Below, in pieces: positions 57,419 through 64,000 of a stretch of DNA of 64,000 bases. Made by a program: the position numbers and the translations under genes. The notes below the pieces were generated by a model. It worked only from the letters and a program-made list of their open reading frames with translations, was not told the DNA's origin and made no database searches. Numbering within the stretch: the stretch's first letter is position 1; each line of letters starts with the position of its first letter. Source of the stretch: Marinimicrobium alkaliphilum (lineage in GTDB: Bacteria; Pseudomonadota; Gammaproteobacteria; Pseudomonadales; Cellvibrionaceae); contig NZ_QGMQ01000004.1 in NCBI RefSeq assembly GCF_003259155.1, positions 310,001 to 374,000 of the forward strand, in the 5' to 3' direction.

Positions 57419-58210
57419 TCAGTGGGGTAAATGGTCTTTGGCTCGGGGGAAGAGCCGATAGAAGTTCTCAGTGGTCCGCTCGGCAAGCTCCTCGAACGCG
57501 ATGCCCCGCAGCTCAGCGACGTATTCGGCCACTTCGCGCACCATACGCGGCTCATTGGGTTTGCCCCGGTAAGGCACCGGCGCCAAATAGGGGGAGTCAG
57601 TCTCGACCAGCAGCCGGTCGATAGGTACCTTCTGCGCCACTTCCTGTACCTGCTTGGCATTTTTGAAGGTCACGATACCGGACATGGATACATAAAAGTT
57701 CATATCCAGTGCCCGACTGGCCATGGCCCAATCCTCGGTAAAGCAGTGCAGCACACCGGCGTGGGTTTCGCTGGCGTGCTCGCGAATCAGGCGCAGGGTG
57801 TCCTCCTGAGCGTCGCGAGTGTGCACCACCACTGGCAAACCCGCCTGTTTACCCGCCTCCAGATGCAGCGCAAAACTCTCTTGTTGAAGCTCGGCACTCT
57901 CGGTTTCATAGTGGTAATCCAGCCCGGTCTCACCAAAGGCGACAACCTTGTCCTTATTCGCCCAAGTGAGCAACTGCTCCAGACTGGCGGTGCCGGATTT
58001 GACATCACAGGGGTGCACGCCCACCGAACAGACCACTTCCGGATGCGTCTGAGCAATCGCCATGACGGTGGGAATGTTCTCCAGGCTGATACCGATACAC
58101 AGTAGCTGCTGAATGTCCCGGGCCCGGGCGGCCGCTATGGCCGCGCCCAAGTCGCCGTCGTACGGTTCGAGTTTGAGACGATCCAGATGGCAGTGGGAGT
58201 CAACTAGCAT
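57419..58210 (-). CDS. tatD: TatD-family metal-dependent hydrolase
   Basis: A 263-residue TIM-barrel hydrolase acting on DNA/RNA 3' ends. Metal ligands are in MLVDSHCHLDRL, GETGLDYHYE, VVVHTRDA, LHCF and ETDSPYLAP. ATG 58210 gives the standard start, 114 bp after the PilZ gene. In relatives tmk-holB-pilZ-tatD are contiguous, matching the order here from holB on. Confidence 0.92.
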   Translation of the reverse strand: MLVDSHCHLDRLKLEPYDGDLGAAIAAARARDIQQLLCIGISLENIPTVMAIAQTHPEVVCSVGVHPCDVKSGTASLEQLLTWANKDKVVAFGETGLDYHYETESAELQQESFALHLEAGKQAGLPVVVHTRDAQEDTLRLIREHASETHAGVLHCFTEDWAMASRALDMNFYVSMSGIVTFKNAKQVQEVAQKVPIDRLLVETDSPYLAPVPYRGKPNEPRMVREVAEYVAELRGIAFEELAERTTENFYRLFPRAKDHLPH

Positions 58211-58324
58211 GGGGCTCCTTCGAAGTCGGTGTTGCTGGCAAAAATGAATACAGGGGCCGTATTGTGCCATTTTTTGGTCGTTGCGGGGGAGTTGTCGCGT
58301 ACATCGACCAAGGAGGGAAGAACG

Positions 58325-58675
58325 TTACATAGTGTGTGTCGGGCGCTCGGACTCGAGGGTGCCGGCAAGGTAATTCTCGATTTTGCTGACGGCGGTATTG
58401 TCCTGGTCGCTGAACTGAACGCCGATACCGGCAGCGCGGTTGCCCTGGGCCCCTTTAGGCGTTATCCAAACCACACGCCCCGCCACGGGAATTTTTTCGG
58501 GTTCATCCATCAGGCTCAAAAGCATGAACACCTCGTCCCCCAACTTGTAGGACTTGCCGGTAGGAATAAACAGGCCGCCGTTCTTTACAAACGGCATATA
58601 GGCCGCGTAGAGCACGGCTTTATCTTTGATGGTCAGAGAGAGCAGCCCGTTGCGGGCACCGCCTAGCGCTTGCAT
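58325..58675 (-). CDS. pilZ: PilZ-domain protein (type IV pilus type)
   Basis: A 116-residue single-domain PilZ protein. LSLTIKDKAVLYAAYMPFVKNGGLF and GRVVWITPKG, GIGVQFSD are the beta-barrel strands. It lacks the RxxxR motif before the domain, as do the founding PilZ proteins that do not bind c-di-GMP and instead act in type IV pilus assembly with PilB and FimX. Its place between holB and tatD is the standard pilZ locus. Confidence 0.9.
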   Translation of the reverse strand: MQALGGARNGLLSLTIKDKAVLYAAYMPFVKNGGLFIPTGKSYKLGDEVFMLLSLMDEPEKIPVAGRVVWITPKGAQGNRAAGIGVQFSDQDNTAVSKIENYLAGTLESERPTHTM

Positions 58676-58778
58676 CGTTTATCCCGGTGTTGGTTCGGTG
58701 TTATCGCCTGTCCCTGTGCAGATAGCCGTGAAAGCTGTTGTCCCACAGCCCGTTACCAGACAAAGTTACTGCATTGCT

Positions 58779-59801
58779 TTAAGCCTGTCCAGCCGCGTTG
58801 CGTGCACTGGCGCGCAAAATCGCGGTCCAGTCCATCATTGCCTCCTCCAGAACCAGCGGTTTGTTCGGGTTGGCGCCATTGCGCAGTTGCTTGCGCACCC
58901 CGAGCAGCTTTTCCTGATACCGCTGCAAGAGGCTTGGCGCCGCCAACTGCAAACGTTCGGCGACAGCGGGCTCCAATTGCGCCAGCACGGGCACTTTGAG
59001 ACCCAACTGCCAACGACACAGGTCGTGCAGCCAGCCCAGCCACCAGCGCAGAAAGAGGTCCAGGTCATCGCCTTGCAGCTTGGCCGCTGCTTCTACCGCC
59101 GATACCTGTCCCAGGGAAAGCTGGGCAATCAGCGTCTGCCACTCCGCCCGTCGCTCCAGGGTGTCCCCCGCCAACAGCGCCAACGCCGCCAGGGGTGCGC
59201 CCCGGGCGCTCGCCAACAAGGTCTGGGCGCTCAATTCGGACCCCGCCACCAGAGGCTCCAGCCAAGGCAATACCTGCGCCGCGGGGGGCACCGGAATCAG
59301 CTGCAACTGACAGCGGCTGCGAATGGTGGGCAATACCGCGCCGGGGCTGTCACTTACCAGCACCAGCACGGTTTCCGGCGCGGGCTCTTCCAGGGCTTTG
59401 AGCAGGGCATTGGCCGCGTTGACATTCATCGCCTCGGCGGGATAGAGCAGAACCACACGACGCCCGCCCTGCTGTGCCGTTTTACCCAACTGATCGATCA
59501 CCTGGCGCACCTGATCCACCTTGATGGCCCGACTGCCCTCCTCCGGGGTCATCAGCAAGCGATCCGGGTGAGTGCCCGCCCGATTCAGTTCACAGGTGCG
59601 GCAGCGCCCGCAGGCGCTGCCGCTGCTGGGTTGCTGGCATAGCAAACGTTGAGTCAAAGCCTCCGCCAGGTGGCGTTTCCCGATCCCCGGCGGTCCTGCC
59701 AACAGCAGGGCATGGGGCAGCTTGCCCGCCTCAATCTGGGCATCCAGCTGGCGCCACAGGGACTGTTGCCACGGGTAAGGATAGGCGGGAAAATCACTCA
59801 T
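58779..59801 (-). CDS. holB: DNA polymerase III subunit delta'
   Basis: A 340-residue clamp-loader subunit. An AAA+ fold with GPPGIGKRHLAEAL (P-loop), the zinc-binding CGRCRTCEL, and SRC motif in TIRSRCQLQL. ATG 59801 gives MSDFPAYPYPWQ, the expected start; upstream 25 residues are not conserved. In most relatives tmk lies directly upstream; here 3.8 kb separates them. Confidence 0.93.
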   Translation of the reverse strand: MSDFPAYPYPWQQSLWRQLDAQIEAGKLPHALLLAGPPGIGKRHLAEALTQRLLCQQPSSGSACGRCRTCELNRAGTHPDRLLMTPEEGSRAIKVDQVRQVIDQLGKTAQQGGRRVVLLYPAEAMNVNAANALLKALEEPAPETVLVLVSDSPGAVLPTIRSRCQLQLIPVPPAAQVLPWLEPLVAGSELSAQTLLASARGAPLAALALLAGDTLERRAEWQTLIAQLSLGQVSAVEAAAKLQGDDLDLFLRWWLGWLHDLCRWQLGLKVPVLAQLEPAVAERLQLAAPSLLQRYQEKLLGVRKQLRNGANPNKPLVLEEAMMDWTAILRASARNAAGQA

Positions 59802-59927
59802 CGGGCGTTTGAACTCCAACGTTTGCGCTGCCGGGCCGGGCTTCGGCCCGGGGTACTTTGGCCGCAAGCTTACCAAGGGCGTCTCTTTTTTGCGATAATC
59901 GCCCGCCTTTGACCTTCAGGACAACCC

Positions 59928-60566
59928 ATGACCCACCCCCCGCTGGCTATCGTTTATGCTGACTCCCAGTTGCTGGTGGTCGACAAACCCTCCGGGTTGC
60001 TCACCGTCCCGGGCAAGGGTCCGGACAAGCAGGATTGCCTGATCAACAGGGTTCTGGCCGATTACCCCAACGCCCGTATCGTCCACCGGCTCGACCAGCC
60101 CACCTCCGGACTGGTGCTGATTGCCCTGAGCTATCCCGCCCAGAGGGCTCTGTCCATGCAGTTTCAGGCCCGCACGGTCGATAAAACCTACCTTGCCGTG
60201 GTCGACGGTCTTGTGGCGGAAGACCAGGGCAGCGTCGAGTTGCCACTGATCTGCGACTGGCCCAATCGCCCTCGGCAAAAGGTGGATCACGAGCACGGCA
60301 AGGCCGCCCTGACCCACTACCGCGTTCTGGAGCGCGATCATGAGGCCCTTTGCACACGGGTGGCCCTGAGCCCAGTCACCGGCCGCTCCCATCAGTTGCG
60401 GGTGCATATGCTCGCCCTGGGACACCCGATCCTCGGGGATCAGCTCTATGGCGATGCCCGTCAACAGGCGGCCGGCGAACGGCTCTTGCTTCAGGCACGA
60501 ACCATCGGCTTTGCACATCCCGCAACCGGCGATCGGTTGGATTTGGCTCTGAGTCCGGCTTTTTAG
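59928..60566 (+). CDS. rluA: RluA-type pseudouridine synthase
   Basis: A 212-residue enzyme with the catalytic HRLDQPTSG (about 53-61) and VTGRSHQLRVHMLALGHPILGD. It lacks an S4 domain, and the size is that of RluA, which modifies 23S U746 and tRNA U32. It is read on the plus strand between holB and tmk, diverging from holB with a GC-rich TTCG-loop hairpin in the gap. Confidence 0.9.
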   Translation: MTHPPLAIVYADSQLLVVDKPSGLLTVPGKGPDKQDCLINRVLADYPNARIVHRLDQPTSGLVLIALSYPAQRALSMQFQARTVDKTYLAVVDGLVAEDQGSVELPLICDWPNRPRQKVDHEHGKAALTHYRVLERDHEALCTRVALSPVTGRSHQLRVHMLALGHPILGDQLYGDARQQAAGERLLLQARTIGFAHPATGDRLDLALSPAF

Positions 60567-60718
60567 CCAACGGTGCGTCAAGTTTTTGCAGAAAAGGCCG
60601 ATTTCACCCATATAGGTTATTGCAAGACTCTGTGCAAAGCCCGACACTGTGGCATAATAATCCACATATAGGTACCACCGTTGACACGCAATCACCACGA
60701 GCCCAATCAGGATACCCC

Positions 60719-61888
60719 ATGAAAAAGACGCTTATTGCCCTCTCTCTGACCGCTATGGCCTTTCCGGCCGCCGCCAGCGATTACTTCAACGGCCGTAACA
60801 CTGCTGTCTCCGGTGCCGCTGTGGTCACCGGTAACTACCGCGACTCACTGCTGCTGAACCCGAGCATGGGCGCCAACTATGGGCCCAACGACGATTTCGC
60901 CATGGCGGGTAACTTCGGGGTCATGGCCACCGACCGGGATGACCTGATCGACGCTTTGGAAGAGCTGGAGGACTATATCGACTTCCTCGATAACCGTCCC
61001 AATGACGACTTGACCGAGCCCCAGGGCGAAGAACTCAAAAGCCGTTTGCGCGCAGTGGACAACAAAACTGTATTTGTCGGTATGGGCGCCAACGGCCTGA
61101 TCGCGATCCCCAACCGTTTCGCCTCCGCTGCCCTGGTGGCACGCACCCGCGCCAATATCAGTGCAACGCCGGATATTGATGAAACCGACTTCGACGTTAT
61201 CGACGCCGCTGTTGAGCAAGACACCAGCTTCCGCACCGATGACCTCTTCTCGGAAGTCAACGCCCGCGGCACCATCATTACCGAGGTGGGGATCAATCTG
61301 GCGCGCGCCTTTATGGAAACCGAAGACAGCCGCCTGTTGGTGGGCGTGATGCCCAAGCGCATGTACGTTGAATCCATCGTCTACACCGCCCAAGTTGCGG
61401 ACTTCGACTCCGACGATCTGGATGCAAACGACTACACCCGTTCAGACAGCATGATGAACCTGGATGTAGGGGTAACCTATCAGATGGGCGACCTGAGTTA
61501 CGGTTTTGTGATGCGCGATATGGTCAGCAAAAGCTTTAGTACTCGTAGCATTCACGGCGAGCGGGTTGAGATCAAAACCCAATCCACGGCGGCCGTCGGT
61601 TACGATCGCGGCTGGTTTAGCGCCGAAGTCGCCATGGATCTGAACGCGGTGCCCAACTTTGCCCTGCAGGGCGACACCCAGATGCTGCGCGCCGGCTTTA
61701 CCTTTGATGCCTGGCGCTGGGCTCAACTGCGTGCAGGGTTCCAGCGGGATTTGAGCGACACCCTGGAAGATACCTACTCGATCGGTTTGGGCCTGTCGCC
61801 GTTTAATGTGATCAACCTGGACATTGCCGGATTGGTGGGTGACAACAACACTTACGGTGGTTCTGTGCAGTTGGGACTTCGCTTCTAG
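60719..61888 (+). CDS. TraF-like (PF13729) outer-membrane protein
   Basis: A 389-residue exported barrel-like protein. A signal peptide (MKKTLIALSLTAMAFPAAAS) is followed by FNGRNTAVSGAAVVTGNYRDSLLLNPSMG, then long beta-rich repeats and a C-terminal Phe (LGLRF). Members are commonly labelled plasmid transfer protein TraF, but there is no conjugation gene near and the family looks like a FadL-like or porin-like barrel. Function unknown. A REP-like palindrome directly follows the stop. Confidence 0.82.
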   Translation: MKKTLIALSLTAMAFPAAASDYFNGRNTAVSGAAVVTGNYRDSLLLNPSMGANYGPNDDFAMAGNFGVMATDRDDLIDALEELEDYIDFLDNRPNDDLTEPQGEELKSRLRAVDNKTVFVGMGANGLIAIPNRFASAALVARTRANISATPDIDETDFDVIDAAVEQDTSFRTDDLFSEVNARGTIITEVGINLARAFMETEDSRLLVGVMPKRMYVESIVYTAQVADFDSDDLDANDYTRSDSMMNLDVGVTYQMGDLSYGFVMRDMVSKSFSTRSIHGERVEIKTQSTAAVGYDRGWFSAEVAMDLNAVPNFALQGDTQMLRAGFTFDAWRWAQLRAGFQRDLSDTLEDTYSIGLGLSPFNVINLDIAGLVGDNNTYGGSVQLGLRF

Positions 61889-61893
61889 GCAAG

Positions 61894-61941
61894 TGCCTCG
61901 GGGGTCGGATGGCGGCTGCGCCTAATCCGACACCTGAGGCA
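61894..61941. repeat. REP-like palindrome between TraF-like gene and glpK
   Basis: TGCCTC...GTCGGAT and ATCCGACACCTGAGGCA arms form an imperfect stem, with GGCTGCGCC in the loop as in the other REP units. It lies six bases after the barrel gene stop and 16 before the glpK stop, so it could end both transcripts. Confidence 0.8.
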
Positions 61942-61956
61942 ACTGGCTTGATGGCG

Positions 61957-63447
61957 TCATGCCCCAGCCAACAACTGACCAACGGCCTGTTCCCAGCCAG
62001 CCAGGTGCGCCTTGCGCACCTTCGCATCCATTTGCGGTTTGAACACCCGATCCACCTCTCGCCACGCGGCGGCAACCTCGATTGACTCGATCAGCCCAGC
62101 CTGCAGTGCCACCAGGAAACTCACCCCTTGGGCCGTGGTTTCAAAATGCACAGGCCGCTCGACCTCAACCTCCAACATGTCGGCGAGAAACTGACACAAC
62201 CAGTTGTTGACCGCCATCCCCCCATCGACCCGCAAGCGGGTAAACGCAATGCCATCACCTGCATAGGCTTCCTGCAGGTCCCGCGTCTGATAGCAAACAG
62301 ATTCCAGTGCCGCGCGCACCAACTGCGCCTTGCCGCTGGCCCGGGTCAGTCCGAACACCGCCCCGCGCACATCCGGGTTCCAGTGAGGTGCACCCAGGCC
62401 GGTAAACGCCGGCACCAAGTACACGCCACCGGTGTCCGACACCGACTTCGCCAGCGCTTCCGTTTGCTCAGCGCTGTCAATAATCTGCACATCGTCGCGC
62501 AGCCATTGCACCACTGAACCGGCATTAAAAATCGAACCTTCAATGGCATAGTGGACTACGCCCTTCAACCGGTAGGCTACCGTGGTCAGCAACCGGTGAC
62601 GGCTCGCCACCGCCTCAGTGCCGGTATTCGCCATGACAAAGCAGCCAGTGCCGTACGTGCTTTTGCAGTCCCCCGGCGCAAAACACCCTTGCCCGATCGT
62701 GGCCGCCTGCTGGTCCCCTGCGACCCCGAGAATAGGCAGCTCGGTGTCGAGTATTGACACCGCTGTAGTGCCAAAATCCGCCGCACAGTCAAACACGTCG
62801 GGCAACAGCGCGGCCGGTACATTAAAGAGATCGAGCAGCGCTTCGTCCCACGCCTGCGTGTGAATATTGAACAGATTGGTACGCGAGGCGTTGGTGGCAT
62901 CGGTGACATGGCGCTCGCCACCGGTCAGACGCCAGATCAGAAAGCTGTCGATCGTGCCAAAGGCCAATTCGCCGGCTTCAGCCCGAGCCCGAGCGCCGTC
63001 TACATTGTCCAGCAACCAGGCAACTTTCGTCGCTGAGAAATAAGGATCGAGCAGCAGCCCGGTCTTGGCGCGAACCGTCTCCTCTTCCCCCCGCGCAGCC
63101 AACTCGTGACAGGCGCCGGCCGTGCGCCTGTCCTGCCACACGATCGCGTTGTGAATGGCCTTGCCGGTTTTACGCTCCCACACCAGGGTGGTTTCCCGCT
63201 GGTTGGTGATACCGATACCCATCACCGGGCGATTGAGCGTGTCAGCCTCTGCCAGAACCTCCCGGACGACTTTCACCACCGAGTCCCAGATTTCTTCCGG
63301 ATCCTGCTCAACCCAGCCGGACTGGGGCTGATAGAGCGGGAAACTCTGCTGGGCCGCAGCAACCACCCGACCGCGGGTATCAAAGAGAATCGCCCGGCTG
63401 CTGGTGGTGCCTTGGTCGATGGACAGAATCAGGGGTTCATCAGTCAT
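61957..63447 (-). CDS. glpK: Glycerol kinase
   Basis: A 496-residue FGGY kinase phosphorylating glycerol. [29 protein letters not shown] and [13 protein letters not shown] are the ATP and substrate blocks, and [13 protein letters not shown] follows. Neither glpF nor glpD is adjacent, and REP-like repeats lie on both sides. It sits on the minus strand between tmk and holB, where those two are usually contiguous. Full length and intact. Confidence 0.95.
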   Translation of the reverse strand: MTDEPLILSIDQGTTSSRAILFDTRGRVVAAAQQSFPLYQPQSGWVEQDPEEIWDSVVKVVREVLAEADTLNRPVMGIGITNQRETTLVWERKTGKAIHNAIVWQDRRTAGACHELAARGEEETVRAKTGLLLDPYFSATKVAWLLDNVDGARARAEAGELAFGTIDSFLIWRLTGGERHVTDATNASRTNLFNIHTQAWDEALLDLFNVPAALLPDVFDCAADFGTTAVSILDTELPILGVAGDQQAATIGQGCFAPGDCKSTYGTGCFVMANTGTEAVASRHRLLTTVAYRLKGVVHYAIEGSIFNAGSVVQWLRDDVQIIDSAEQTEALAKSVSDTGGVYLVPAFTGLGAPHWNPDVRGAVFGLTRASGKAQLVRAALESVCYQTRDLQEAYAGDGIAFTRLRVDGGMAVNNWLCQFLADMLEVEVERPVHFETTAQGVSFLVALQAGLIESIEVAAAWREVDRVFKPQMDAKVRKAHLAGWEQAVGQLLAGA

Positions 63448-63473
63448 GGGGTGACTCCGTGTTCTCGTAATGC

Positions 63474-63581
63474 GCCACAGGTGTCGGATTACGGCTGCGC
63501 CTAATCCGACCTACGCCAACAATGGCACACCGTTTCATGTAGGTCGCATTAGCTCGAAGGGCGTAATCCGACACCTGTGGC
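63474..63581. repeat. REP-like pair bounded by a perfect 20-bp inverted repeat
   Basis: Ends 63474-63493 and 63562-63581 are perfectly complementary over 20 bases (GCCACAGGTGTCGGATTACG). Within lie two facing REP-type units, GTCGGATTA...TAATCCGAC and GTAGGTCGCATTAG, separated by a spacer with CAATGGCAC. It fills the tmk-glpK gap and resembles the leuB-leuD pair. Confidence 0.88.
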
Positions 63582-63595
63582 AGCGGCGCCCGATT

Positions 63596-64000
<405 letters not shown>

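Noticed and set aside
59837-59855. Intrinsic terminator between holB and rluA
   Set aside because: CCGGGC-TTCG-GCCCGG is a stable hairpin but lies between two divergent 5' ends and has no T-run, so termination there makes little sense.
60719-61888. Conjugative or plasmid-derived region suggested by TraF similarity
   Set aside because: No other transfer, relaxase or integrase gene is nearby, and the protein has barrel features.

Overview
This is a GC-rich chromosomal window from a gammaproteobacterium. The gene orders leuC-leuD-leuB-asd-fimV-truA-trpF-trpB-trpA-accD-folC-SPOR-cvpA-purF-metZ, tmk...holB-pilZ-tatD and gpsA-DUF4389-sixA, together with the class of housekeeping proteins, point to the Pseudomonadales/Cellvibrionales side of the class and probably to a marine relative of Saccharophagus, Cellvibrio or Marinimicrobium. 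The assignment is inferred from gene content and order, since there is no rRNA here. No phage, insertion sequence, CRISPR array or plasmid module is visible. The window is core genome with short intergenic repeats.

Layout. 1-6.1 kb: a YciO-type protein and RNase AM diverge from a plus-strand run (VC0807-type membrane protein, YciI, SH3 protein, cyclophilin, a divergent PdxJ), then a CBS-domain protein and a SpoU-type RNA methyltransferase. 6.1-28 kb: one nearly unbroken minus-strand series, reading from leucine synthesis (leuCDB) through asd, the polar hub protein FimV, truA, tryptophan synthesis (trpF-trpB-trpA), accD, folC, a SPOR protein, cvpA, purF and metZ to a MoxR-DUF58-transglutaminase set. 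28.4-38.6 kb: a LysR regulator, an outer-membrane barrel, then prmB-aroC-MFS-omega-amidase, folE, and a gpsA-DUF4389-sixA-hydrolase-DUF4892 operon. 39.7-44.3 kb: a tRNA-Pro/Arg/His cluster, folD-rsuA-rsmC, a spermidine-synthase-like gene with a DnaJ-related gene, and tRNA-Asn. 44.4-51.4 kb: an exported peptidase-like hydrolase behind a c-di-GMP phosphodiesterase, a DUF3806 protein, a yybP-ykoY-type manganese riboswitch ahead of a GDT1/UPF0016 exporter, a HIT protein and the helicase DeaD. 51.5-64 kb: rapA, hexose-6-phosphate mutarotase, mdh, a class II dUTPase, tatD-pilZ-holB, then rluA, a TraF-like outer-membrane protein and glpK lying between holB and tmk, which are normally adjacent. tmk runs off the right end.

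The most interesting signal is not a protein. Three intergenic copies (about 24.43-24.54, 28.02-28.12 and 28.20-28.30 kb) share one architecture: outer inverted arms of 24-29 bp that pair within a copy but differ between copies, two inner hairpins, and a nearly fixed box reading TT(C/T)AC(A/G)GCGTGTCC on one strand. The paired but divergent arms suggest selection on structure or a small palindromic mobile unit. All three sit around the leuCDB-asd block. A second, REP-like family (GTCGGATTA...TAATCCGAC) occurs between leuB and leuD, upstream of leuC and on both sides of glpK, where one unit is bounded by a perfect 20-bp inverted repeat.
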